From Trichomonas vaginalis G3 (Eukaryota > Parabasalia > Trichomonadida > Trichomonadidae): 64,000 nucleotides of DNA. The notes under the pieces were generated by a model, which saw only the letters and a program-made list of their open reading frames with translations, was not told the origin of the DNA and made no database searches. Shown one piece after another: positions 10,144-20,003 of the stretch. The stretch covers positions 20,503,411-20,567,410 of the forward strand of contig NC_067203.1 of the NCBI RefSeq assembly GCF_026262505.1, read 5' to 3'. Numbering within the stretch: the stretch's first letter is position 1; the number at the start of each line of letters is the position of its first letter. A program made the translations under genes and the position numbers.

Positions 10144-10989
10144 GTAATGCATGAAAATTCGGTTCACTTCATTTTTGACACTTTACATATCGGATGTATT
10201 ATCTAAGAATTATATTATAAAATAATAATTTTGTGTTTTATAAGTTTATTTGTATAAATTGATTCAAAAAAAATGGAAAGACAAGAAGTGGATCTGCCAA
10301 ATGAAAATCAGATTTATAGTTTTAGAGAGTTACATACATGAAATATGAAAATTGAACTTTGTATAAGGAATTGTTGGCTATGATGTACTGATCATGAATC
10401 AGTACATCATAGCCAACAATTCCTTCGCAAACAGCGGGAAACTTTGTCTGAATAGTTTAACATTCAGACAAAGTTTCCCGCTGTCAGAGAGGGAATGGAA
10501 GGGTAAGAGGTATATATTCATAATGTATACCTCTTACCCTTTCATTCCCTCGAGAAAGTTCAAAAACTTGGGTGCAATCAGTTCTGATTGCACCCAAGTT
10601 TTTGAACTTTGTATAAGGAATTGTTGGCTATGATGTACTGATCATGAATCAGTACATCATAGCCAACAATTCCTTATACAAACAACCCGAAATTTGTCTG
10701 ATTCCACACTAATTTTATTAATTTATCTAAACCTTTATCCTCGTCTACAATTTAATCATCAATAATTATCTCTTGTTCTATTTCACTATTATATATATAT
10801 ATATTTATATGATTTGATTTAAAAAAAATAAATAAATAAATTAATAAATCATTTACTCAAATATATCAAAAGTTTGATTTTTATATATAAAGATAACTAC
10901 TTTTAAAAAAAAATACCCTATATATTTTTGCCATGTAAACTTGTCACTTTTTGTCAGAAGTGACGTGAACCGAATTTTCATGCACAACA
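10144..10989. mobile_element. 846-bp non-autonomous element carrying hairpins, inserted in copy A
   Basis: The ends are inverted repeats sharing GCATGAAAATTCGGTTCAC exactly (left near 10149, right near 10964-10983), with weaker similarity for roughly 25 bp inward. It has no plausible gene inside. It is flanked by a 15-bp direct repeat, and the empty site exists in copy B. The interior holds five long near-perfect hairpins (10365-10675) and AT-rich DNA. A duplication this long is unlike mariner (TA) or Mutator-type elements (usually 9-11 bp), so I do not assign a superfamily. Confidence 0.75.
10353..10675. repeat. Tandem array of long perfect hairpins
   Basis: Five hairpins in series: 10365-10425 (28-bp perfect stem, loop CATGA), 10432-10483 (22-bp perfect stem), 10489-10551 (26 bp, one mismatch), 10555-10610 (27 bp, tiny loop) and 10615-10675 (identical to the first). 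The stretch from 10353 repeats at 10603, so the unit is 250 bp with four hairpins, in 1.3 copies. Stem sequences are unrelated to one another. Confidence 0.9.
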
Positions 10990-11004
10990 AGTTTTATTTT
11001 ATTT
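10990..11004. repeat. 15-bp target duplication, right
   Basis: Second copy of AGTTTTATTTTATTT, matching 10129-10143 exactly. Confidence 0.75.
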
Positions 11005-11029
11005 ATTTTTTTTATTTTGTATAAAAGAT

Positions 11030-11968
11030 ATGATTTCAACAATCGGCACAACAACAATTCAAACAACAGCACCAAACTCGTTAGTCATGAATCCAACATC
11101 TATGTTAGTAGAAATGAAAAGCTTCATTCCTTCTTCATATACTTTCGAAACAGAAATACAAAGAATAAAGCAGGAACTTTTAACAAGTAATTTAGACTGT
11201 AGTGCGAAAGATGAAACAAATGAACAGTATCTTTATGAAATGGAGGACATTATTGACCATTTGCCTAAACCACCTGAAATTCAGCAGCAAAAACTAACTA
11301 TTCCTGAATTCGATGAAATTGAAGTCAAAGCAACTGACTCAGTAGAAATAAAGAGGTTCATACGAAAGGTAAATTATGAATTCCTTGGTTTTCATTGCAA
11401 CCATAAAGTTATGGACAAAGATTGCGACATGTTATATAAGAACATCTCTGACATATATAAATCTGGGGAGTTTAAGACATACGACAACTTTGTTTCATTA
11501 GCTGCAAAATGTGTATGGCAGATAAGAGATAAAGATAGAAGAGGTAAGGTATGGAATGAACAGATAAAACCAACTGCTTCAGATTTAAAGAAAACCATTG
11601 ACGCCTTGGTTGTTTTAGCAGGTAAGGTTTCAGAATATAACGCAAAAATGAACCCGCAATGTTCTAAATGTAAAGCAGCAATGAGGAAATATAACTACTC
11701 CGTCAAAGAGATAGAAAGAATGAGAAACGACTATGCTGACTTAAAGAAAGAAGCAGAAAAGCCAGCAGAAAATAAAATGGACATGTTAGAATTTCTGAAC
11801 AAAAACTATCCAACTGCTGACGATTTCCTTCTATCTGATGTCAAGAAGAAGTATAAAGAAACTTTCGGCATTGTTAAAACATTCGATGTACTAAAAGAAG
11901 AAATAGAAGCTACAAAACTGTTTAGGATTTCAAATATACATCGTACAATTCATGTAAAACGCTTATAA
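11030..11968 (+). CDS. Conserved 312-aa Polinton protein
   Basis: 312 residues, nearly identical to 38870-39808. The N-terminus is Thr/Ser-rich (MISTIGTTTIQTT), the middle is helical with a C-x-x-C pair (NPQCSKCKAAMRKY), and the last 60 or so residues (DFLLSDVKKKYKETFGIVKTF) could fold as a winged helix; that fold is a guess. It is preceded by the leader TTTTGTATAAAAGAT that is also repeated before each micro-ORF. It lies next to the KilA-N gene on the same strand. Looks whole. Function unknown; a DNA-binding regulator would suit the neighbours. Confidence 0.75.
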   Translation: MISTIGTTTIQTTAPNSLVMNPTSMLVEMKSFIPSSYTFETEIQRIKQELLTSNLDCSAKDETNEQYLYEMEDIIDHLPKPPEIQQQKLTIPEFDEIEVKATDSVEIKRFIRKVNYEFLGFHCNHKVMDKDCDMLYKNISDIYKSGEFKTYDNFVSLAAKCVWQIRDKDRRGKVWNEQIKPTASDLKKTIDALVVLAGKVSEYNAKMNPQCSKCKAAMRKYNYSVKEIERMRNDYADLKKEAEKPAENKMDMLEFLNKNYPTADDFLLSDVKKKYKETFGIVKTFDVLKEEIEATKLFRISNIHRTIHVKRL

Positions 11969-12404
11969 AATAACTGGGGTGAAAAATTAGGTGAGAAAAC
12001 GGGTGAGATCTCACCTCTTCACCTAAAATATATTTTTATTGAATTCAGCAACAAAATTCTGAGTAAAATGGCATATGGCTTGTGTCAAACCGTTGAGTTT
12101 TCACAAAATTTAAAAAATAACGTTTACCATGTAAAACGCTTATAAAATAACTGAGGTGAAAAAACAGGTGAGAAAACGGGTGAGATCTCACCTCTTCACC
12201 TAAAATATATTTTTGCTGAATTCAGCAACAAAATTCTGAGTAAAATGGCATATGCTTGCTTCCCTCGGAAAACAGTGAAGAACAGCGAGTAGGTAAAAAA
12301 CCACAGTCGCCAAAACTCTATGAAAATCATGAATTTCCTTAAGATAGAAAAAATAAAGTTAGTTTTTTATAAAATATTTTTTTATTTTGTATGTAAAGAC
12401 AGAT
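11969..12404. repeat. Repeat spacer with KilA-N gene fragments
   Basis: Two tandem-like blocks, each with the 3' end of the 312-aa gene (CATGTAAAACGCTTATAAAA), a GGTGAGATCTCACC palindrome and the GAATTCAGC tail of a KilA-N-like gene. A stretch near 12265-12345 reads VGKKPQSPKLYENHEFP in one frame, resembling the GSPKTHENRKNLPNG segment of the KilA-N gene just downstream. No promoter motif can be named with confidence. Confidence 0.6.
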
Positions 12405-13205
12405 ATGTCAACAACAGAGAACACAACAACAGTTATAGTCCATGAAGCTATAAATGAAGAATATGAGTGGGTTCAGTTTAACAAACAACTCCGTCTCATT
12501 CGTTCGGTCAAAGACGATATGTACCAAATGCAAAGTATTTTGACAGCATGTTTTGCTCCAGATACCAAACATACAGACGATTGGTTCAAAAACCAAAGCA
12601 CACAAGAACTTTTGAGCGAAGCACAGCGAGACCGACTTTTTTCTGGGTCGCCTAAAACTCATGAAAATCGTAAAAATTTGCCAAATGGTTTGAGAGGATA
12701 TTATGTACATAGACTTCTTGTAAATGCTGTTGCAATGTGGGCTTCGCCTCGTTATGCTTGGTATATTTACAGACTTCTTGACGAAATTCATAGACAAGAA
12801 CGTGAAGAGATGGAAAACAAGCTTGAAGCAAAAGACAAAAGCATTCAGAAAAGAATACCACGTTCGGTACCAAAAGGTAAGGAAAAGAACTATAAGTATA
12901 TGATTTATACTGAAGAGATGGAAAATGAAGAAGATAAAGATATGGTTATGTTGCATTTAGTCAGAAGAAACAACAAAAGCTTTTACGACCTTGCTAAGAT
13001 TTACAAATCTGACAGAAATTGGTTCTATCGCGAAAACTTACCGATTTCAATGACACCAAATGAAGATGTGAAACAAATAGTTCAAGATACGTTACCTCAA
13101 ACACACTATGATATTAAAGGTTGTACAATACTTACCTTCAAAAGATTACCGCTACTGAAAGAAAAAATAACAGAGTATTTTGACAACTTCAAACAAGTAG
13201 GGTAG
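12405..13205 (+). CDS. KilA-N domain protein (Polinton)
   Basis: About 266 residues. A KilA-N domain lies roughly at residues 55-140: TDDWFKNQSTQELLSEA, then NLPNGLRGYYVHRLLVNAVA and WASPRYAWYIYRLLDEI, the classic KilA-N ending. A Lys/Glu-rich linker follows, then a C-terminal region of unknown type. KilA-N domains bind DNA in phages and large DNA viruses and are very numerous in Trichomonas. The start was placed at ATG 12405 rather than an upstream non-ATG codon. Nearly identical to copy B 37629-38432. Looks whole. Confidence 0.85.
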   Translation: MSTTENTTTVIVHEAINEEYEWVQFNKQLRLIRSVKDDMYQMQSILTACFAPDTKHTDDWFKNQSTQELLSEAQRDRLFSGSPKTHENRKNLPNGLRGYYVHRLLVNAVAMWASPRYAWYIYRLLDEIHRQEREEMENKLEAKDKSIQKRIPRSVPKGKEKNYKYMIYTEEMENEEDKDMVMLHLVRRNNKSFYDLAKIYKSDRNWFYRENLPISMTPNEDVKQIVQDTLPQTHYDIKGCTILTFKRLPLLKEKITEYFDNFKQVG

Positions 13206-13221
13206 ATGAACCATTTATTTT

Positions 13222-14090
13222 TCAAGCTTGACTTTTTACAATTTGAACTTTGTTTGCGTAGATATGAATTCTGAAAGAAGTATGAGGGTCTTGTATGACT
13301 TTGTACTTCTCCCATAGTTCATGTCTGTCAAACTTACCTGCCATGGACTCTTTCATAAGTTCCATGAAATCGTCTTCGGACAATCGGGAAAAGTATAATG
13401 TCAGTAAGTATTCTTTTAACATCCTTACTTAAACTCTTTGCCGTCTGTACACATATTACGACTGAGATGTTAAAGTGTCTGAGCTTCTTAAGAATTCGAC
13501 ACATATCTTGTTCTCTATTCTTTAACAAAGGATGAGAGGCGAAATCATCTAAGATAAGAAGACATCTATGAGGGTAAGTCTTCCAATCGTAAGATTGCAA
13601 TTTCTTCGAAATGTATTCTATCTCTTTCTGTTTGTTTCTGAAGTGTTTCTTCTCTAATATTCTCTTGCATTTCCTCATTTGGGTCTTTAAACTTCGAATT
13701 GACATACTCATTTATAGCATTATACTTCAAAACTCTTCTTTGGTACTTCTTTATCCAATCTAACAACTCAGTATCCTTTACATACTAATTAGACTTCTTT
13801 ATAATATCTTGAACGAATTGACGGTTTGGTCAAATTGACCAGAAGTACTACAAATAACAACTAACTCATAGAATGGGTTCTTTCATCTAGTTCTTGTTGT
13901 TGTGCAGCCATTTTAAGATAAGTGAAAGTCTTACCCGACCCAGGTGGTGCAATTAGACCTGTTATATCCATTCTGAGCAATAAGAACTTGTCATGTATAG
14001 GTTTTTATCTGAGCATTTTCTAACTTCCTCTTGTTCTTGTTTAAAACATTCTCAAATTTCTTGTCAATGTCAGCAAACTTTTTCTAACAT
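13222..14090 (-). pseudogene. Packaging ATPase (A32/FtsK-HerA type, Polinton ATP)
   Basis: Counterpart of 36741-37613. Walker A lies in APPGSGKTF near residue 50 and Walker B in RCLLILDDFASHP. In Polintons and related viruses this ATPase pumps DNA into capsids. It is convergent with the KilA-N gene and divergent from the small charged gene at 14126. Broken. Confidence 0.85.
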
Positions 14091-14125
14091 ATTTTAGAAA
14101 AATTAAAATTTTTATCTTTTAGAAA

Positions 14126-14575
14126 ATGTCTAGCGATTTCGCTATCTATATTCGAGACAAGCTTTTCGACAGCAAAACATCTGTCGACCATAAATCTTAC
14201 ATAGTGTAAACAAGAAAGGTGAATTTGTTCTAAAGTTCTGTTTCTGGAATATGACAAGAACCATAAACATTAAGCAGAGCAGTCTTAAAATTTGTCAATG
14301 ACAGACTTGTTGACAGAGATGACGCCGATTGGAAAGATGAAGTCCAACAAAAGTTCTTAGAATGCAAAGAAGACACATGCGCTGTTCTTGAAGATGAAAT
14401 AGAAAACAGAATAGAAGAGCTATTAAAGGACAAATAACTTTTACATAAATATGGTTCTGAGAAATTTGACATATCTCCACCAGAAAAGAAGAAGAGAGAA
14501 AAGAAAGAAAAGAAAGTAGAAGAAGAGAAGAAAGAACCTGAACCAGTTCCAGAGAAAAAGAAATTTGACATGTAA
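14126..14575 (+). pseudogene. Small charged Polinton protein
   Basis: About 150 codons. It begins MSSDFAIYIRDKLFDSK, has a helical acidic middle (CAVLEDEIENRIEELLKD), and ends in a Lys/Glu-rich tail around SPPEKKKRE. Counterpart at 36253-36704. It is convergent with the 138-aa gene. Function unknown. Broken. Confidence 0.55.
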
Positions 14576-14591
14576 AAATAAAATTTTATTT

Positions 14592-15008
14592 TTAGAACAT
14601 TTCTGGGTCAATGTCAATGTTCTCTTCCTCTTTAGGAGTAAACACCGGCTTAGACTCTAAAATCTTTTTACCCAATTTACATTGAACTTCTACAACTTTA
14701 GACTCATAATATTCATAGTCGTCTGTCTTCTTTGGTTCATAAGGTATAACAAGTTTGTATGCTTTGCCTTCTTTAAGGTTTGAAAACCTTCTGTCAAAAC
14801 TTTCTTTGACTGTTAACAAACCTTCTATGTCTAAGTCTTCAAATTTCGCACCATTTTTAGTCACAATAGCAAACTTAAACTGGTTCGATGTTCCAAACTT
14901 TGCTGAATGAAGACTTTTCAAAATGGTGAATAAACATTCAAATATGTGAATGGGTCTGTTCTTCTTTAAGTCTGACATGTACTTGTTTACTGAGATGAAT
15001 TTTGCCAT
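14592..15008 (-). CDS. 138-aa Polinton protein next to the helicase
   Basis: 138 residues starting MAKFISVNKYMSDLKK, with FKFAIVTKNGAKFEDLDIEG and an acidic tail (EEENIDIDPEMF). Size, beta-rich look and acidic C-terminus recall single-strand DNA-binding proteins, but I see no decisive motif. It lies just downstream of the SF3 helicase on the same strand, which suits a replication role (inference). Looks whole here; the copy B version is broken. Confidence 0.6.
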   Translation of the reverse strand: MAKFISVNKYMSDLKKNRPIHIFECLFTILKSLHSAKFGTSNQFKFAIVTKNGAKFEDLDIEGLLTVKESFDRRFSNLKEGKAYKLVIPYEPKKTDDYEYYESKVVEVQCKLGKKILESKPVFTPKEEENIDIDPEMF

Positions 15009-15048
15009 CTTTTCTATCGGATAAAAAAATATTTTTTTAAAAATTTAC

Positions 15049-16279
15049 TCAGAAAAAATTTTTCTTTGTATATACACCATTCTGTACGTCTAAAAGACTT
15101 TTGACATTTGCCAAGAATGTTCATTTAGACGCTGTCATATAACCATATTCTTGACAATATTGTTTATACGAATCGTACAATGACCTTTCATCTAATGACA
15201 CAAAGTCAGTTTCATCTATGAACAGTTCATATACACTCTTGTTTGCTTCTAACAATGTTTGTCTCTCTTCGGTATGTGGAATTTGTCTTGGATTGAACTT
15301 AGAAATATCTAATGTCATAAAGTATGAGAACAAGTGGTTGTAAAAGTCAGATGTCAAAGTTTCTGCTAAGTCGTCAAAATATTCTGTATCTTGCATATGA
15401 GAATCTGACGTTCTGACAACTACATATCTTCTGTCAGAACTTTCTAACTTCATCGGAACAGCATTGTTTGAAACCATAATGAAGTTTGCAACATTTTCAC
15501 AAACTCTTTGGTCTTTATACTTTCTTTCAACAACTCCAACTTTATCTGTTATAAGACTCTTCAAAGCATCTGAGTTTAAAACTTTTGTTGTATCTATACT
15601 TTGAAGTTCATTGCAAACTATAAGTTTCATATTCTCAATTGAAGAGTTAAACTTGCCACAGATGTTTTCTAAGTTTGTCATATTCGGATTCGAATAACCT
15701 TCTAACAGTTTGCATAAGATATCTGTAAAGAAAGTATTCTTACCAGTTCTTGTTTTCCAATTATAATGAGAGCAGTTTCATTTTAGCACTTGGATGTTGT
15801 AAGATGTTTGCAAACCAACATAAGATATACTCATAGACTCTTTCGTTTCCATTGCATATAATTTCTTTGACATGGTCTAACCAAGCTTCTATAATATTTT
15901 CTTTCCATTCTACTTGTTCATATTTATATCCAGTGAAGATAGAATAGAAGTTTGGAGAAGGTGTATAGAACTTTATACCTCGAACTGAAAAATCTTCAAG
16001 TTTTGACAATAAGATATCCCAAGCATCTAACATCTTCATGCCAACTTGTACGACTTTTATTTTCTTAAGTTTCTGTCTACATTCTTGTTCTGAAACTATT
16101 GTTGCTCTTGGTTTGTTAAAGACAACATCCCATTCTTTCATGACATAACATTCTGGGGCAGAGTCAACATAAATGACTAAACGTTTCAAATTCTCGACTG
16201 CTTTGTTATAGTCTCTAAATGGACACATATTTCTGAATGCTTGGAAGTCATAAAAATCTGAAACATCTATTCTGTACAT
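15049..16279 (-). pseudogene. Superfamily 3 helicase (Polinton)
   Basis: Counterpart of 34545-35776. It has SF3/D5-type helicase motifs: IIIGKQGTGKNT (Walker A, in copy B), VCNELQSIDTTK (Walker B region), KSLITDKVGVVERKY and NFIMVSNNAVP (motif C/sensor region). SF3 helicases unwind origins in DNA viruses and related elements. The start is preceded by TATAAAAATG. Broken. Confidence 0.85.
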
Positions 16280-16305
16280 TTTTATAAAAATAAAAAAAAT
16301 TTTTT

Positions 16306-17090
16306 TTATTCTTGACTTTGTTGTTGCATTTGTTGTTCTTGAGCTATTTGTTGTTGAAGTTGTTCTTGTAATACAATACTTTCACCAGTTGCATCTTCCA
16401 ATTCGAAACTTTCTGCCGTCATTGACAAATCATAGGACATAAAGTTTTACAGGAACAAAGTTTGCGTCAACTAATGTCAACGTTATACTTGCCAAAGTGT
16501 TTGAGTTCACTAAGGTTGAAAATTCTGCATTCGAATGAAAATAGGCAACCAGCAGAGAAAGTATTGTTTATACGCATAAGTATCTTTTGGTCATAATAGT
16601 TTCTGTCGACATTCGAATAACACTTTGAACCTAAGTTTGAAACAATATATAAGATTGGTGTGCTTAATGTCAATGGAATAGACATTCCTTGTATGACACC
16701 TTTTCCTGTTATAGGAAACTGTTGGTAGTAAAAACCAGAAATAAGTTTTGTATTATAGCTCATATCGTTTATAGTAAACTCAGTCGGACATCCAAACATA
16801 ATGAAACCTGCTCTAGTTGCAGCACATGTTACACCCGTACTTAAAGTATTAAATAAGTCAACAAAAACCTGTTGGTGGTATATTGAGTAAGTATCTTCAA
16901 AGGAGTATTTTTTGCCATTCACAACAATAAAGTCTTCTGGTGTCAAAAGAGCAAAACAGGCTTTAGTCGTCATTGTGTTTAAGGTTAGTTTACAATATCG
17001 TCCTTGAGGACTTTGTAAGTTTGTTGTTATAGAATTTATATGACTCAGGGTTTTTAGTCGTAATAGTATAAACCATTATGTCTTCTGCAT
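16306..17090 (-). pseudogene. Polinton protein of about 260 aa, minor capsid candidate
   Basis: Counterpart of 33729-34515. It begins MAEDIMVSTITTKNPESYNS; the middle is beta-rich (GFIMFGCPTEFTINDMSYN) and the C-terminal tail is Gln-rich. Size and proximity to the capsid candidate would suit a single-jelly-roll penton protein, but no diagnostic motif is visible. The start is preceded by TATATATAAATG. Broken. Confidence 0.5.
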
Positions 17091-17100
17091 TTATATATAT

Positions 17101-17331
17101 TTAAAAGTTTTTCTGAAAGTGGAGAAGAACTTCATCTAAACTTTCACATGGCGTTTCTTGAAGTTCTCTGTCTAAGAAGTTCAAATATTTTGTAAAGACA
17201 TAGAACTTTCCTTTGTCTACACGAACAAACAAAACAGGGTCTTTCATATCGTTCAAAAGTGTGTAAAGTCCTTTACATGAAATAAAGTCTATATTAATTT
17301 TTCTTCAAACATCTTTCAAGAATTTTGACAT
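17101..17331 (-). pseudogene. Small 76-codon Polinton gene
   Basis: Counterpart of 33488-33718 (MSKLLERCLKKNNID ... LHFQKNF). It sits between the 193-aa and 260-aa genes on the same strand with very short gaps. Function unknown. Broken in this copy. Confidence 0.5.
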
Positions 17332-17336
17332 TTTAC

Positions 17337-17913
17337 TTAGCAAATAAATTTTAATGAAATGTTGTGGTCGTCAAATATTTTTATAACGTCTGGGAAACTA
17401 TATTTTAAGTTCAACGTTTCACCTCCTTTCATAACGTATATCTTGTCAATGACATTATATGAAACACCACAGCAACTAATGTCGGGTTCTATTTCTTTGA
17501 TGTTTATATCGTCTGCCTCTGTCAAAAGTTTCAATAGTTCTTTCAAAACTTCATGAGGTGCAATGACATATGAGTTCACTTTTACAGGGTTGTGTTCGAC
17601 CAAGTTAACATTATACTTAAAGCTTGACAAATCTTCTCCTGGGTTTGAAGTTTGTCTTTCAGTTTGTTGGTAGTCGTTTCGAATATCTGCAACAGAACTT
17701 AAGTCTCTGCTAACTTCAGGATATGTTGGTTCTTTTACAGGAACAATTGTTAACCATCTTCGTCTTCGTATGGTTTCCCCATTTCAACATCTCTGTCTTT
17801 GACATTAACAATAACACTTTGACTGTTTGTTTGAGTTGGTGAATTTAACTTCACATCTGCCACCGCCATTAAACCTTTTGAAACATCACGCTTCTATTTT
17901 TCGGAAATGACAT
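17337..17913 (-). pseudogene. 193-aa Polinton protein
   Basis: Counterpart of 32903-33481. It has an N-terminal Thr/Ser/Val-rich part, a Pro-containing acidic linker and a C-terminal folded half (VKVNSYVIAPHEVLKELLKL, SLKFIC). It is divergent from the 139-aa gene with 18 bp between the starts. Function unknown. Broken here. Confidence 0.55.
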
Positions 17914-17931
17914 TTTACTTAGAATAAAAAG

Positions 17932-18351
17932 ATGGACGTATTCGGATATCTCTTTGAATTGAAGCAGAACAAAGTTTATACTCACAACAATACAAATACA
18001 TTGACAGAATAGTTCTTTATACAAACAATGGTAAATGTTATATGAATAGCAATATTTGCTGAACCAAAATATTTCCATAAAGCAAAGAAAGTTGGTATAA
18101 CTGAAATGGTGAAAGTTCTTGACGTTGACAAAAATATAACAACAAACTGACCGATATTACTAAAGGTAAGTTTATAATACAATATTATGTCAAAACTGGC
18201 GTACTGTCAATATTTGACGGAGAGAAGTCAGTTCAAGAACAACTTACTGACCTGCTGCCAAAATCTGCTCGATGGAAGCTGTCGTTATGCAATCTGAGGA
18301 GCCCCAGCAGGTTTCATCGAACGAATCTTCAAAAGAGCATCTTCCGTGAAA
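17932..18351 (+). pseudogene. 139-aa Polinton protein overlapping the capsid gene end
   Basis: Counterpart of 32465-32884 (MDVFGYLFELKQNKVY). It runs against the capsid candidate and overlaps its 3' end by about 100 bp. Function unknown. Broken here. Confidence 0.45.
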
Positions 18352-19850
18352 AGTGCTATTGGTTTTGTAAACTTCTTTGCTCTCAATTCATCTGGACCGT
18401 CTCTGTCACCAGTATATTGTATTTGAACTGTACCAACAGTTGAAATACCACCCATAAAGTCTTCTGAGTCAGCAAATGGAATGCCAAGCCAAAAGTTTGA
18501 ACGGTCTCCATTTGTATATTGAGTTTTTTGACCTCCTGTATGAGTCCATACTTTCACATATGGCATAATAGAACTTTGCATTTCAGGGTTAATGGTTGTT
18601 GTGAAGTTGTTGTTAAAGTTCATAGCATCTAATGTCAAGTTGTATGACCTCATATCCTCAACTGTAGAATATTCTTCTCTTGGATAATATTTGCCATCTA
18701 TGTTTATATGATATTTAATACCAGGGTTGTAGAAACAAGAATAGTCATTTATAGTTCGTCTGAACAGTACAAAACATAGTATCTGCATGTTTCATGCAGT
18801 TGTTAAAGCAATATCTGTTCTTGCACCTGGGTCAGCACTTTGGTTTTCCAACTTCACCTGCAAAGTCTTTGACAGATATTTGGTGTATAGGGAACATAAG
18901 TGGAACTGCAATATATTTGGCAGCTAAAAGCATTTGAAAATATCTGGGTCCAACATATAGACTGCAAGTCTGCTTTCTATTCTCTTGCATTCAAATTTTT
19001 CGCATGTGAACTTAACTGGGTCCCAAGCAGTTCCAGCAGCATTGAAATAATAGTTTACTTCATTGTTGAAGTTTGAGAAACCAAAGTCTAAGTCAACTTT
19101 GTCTTTGCAAAATTCGGCGAATGACGTTTGATTTGTTCCCTTTACGTCTGTAATAGTGAATGGGTCTTGTGTTGGTGCAATGACTAAGTTATTTTGCTTG
19201 GAGTAAGTTCGATAGAAATTTTTCCTGCCCAGTTTGGCAAGTATCTTAAAAACTGAAGATGAGGAAAGATGACAAAGGAACTCTAAGTTTCAGTTTTACT
19301 TTGGTTACTGCTGCTGCAGTTTGTCCAGAAAGGTTAACATAAACTCCTGGAACGTTAGGGTCAAGTCTTCTTATTTTCTCAATAGTTGCATACTGGTCTG
19401 TTTGTTCTCTAGCTTGTGGTTGTACTGAGTTTCTCAAAGCGAACCATTCATAGTTTGCCCATGTTACTGTTTGAACTAAGTCAGAGTTAGAATATATCTT
19501 ATATCCCATGAAAACTTCTGGAGCATATTGTGTATCCGACATAGAAAATTCCATTGCAACCTTTCTTGTCAGACAACTTGGCAGAAGGTTTTATTTCAAT
19601 GTCTTGTTCCACGTATAAGAATGAGTTGTCAATAGAAAATAATATGAAACTGTCGCAAGCAATATCTACTGTTGTTGAAGAACCTTCTCCAAACTCACCT
19701 ACGTTTCCATAAGAAACAGCAGTTGTATATTCGTAAGTTCCAGGAACTATTTCTGACCTTCTAATGGCATTGTCGCATTCGTTATACCATTCGGAAACAT
19801 TTCGTTCATGGATCCAAAACTGTTGGCGTTATATTCTGAGCGGCGTACAT
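18244..19850 (-). pseudogene. Candidate major capsid protein (Polinton MCP)
   Basis: Counterpart of 30965-32571, about 535 codons. It is beta-rich throughout with no enzymatic motifs and is flanked by other likely virion genes. Length, beta content and place in the element match the double jelly-roll capsid proteins described in Polintons, but this is from context, not from a seen signature. Broken. Confidence 0.6.
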
Positions 19851-20003
19851 TTCATATGGGTAAAAATATAGAATAGTTGGATTTATGTGTCATAATAGAA
19901 CCCACTCGTACCAAGCTTTACTTTCTTCCTGGCTGAGTTTTTAACTCTTCTTTTTCCTTCATTGCCACTACTTTCACTAGATGAAGTTACTTCTTCACTA
20001 TTT

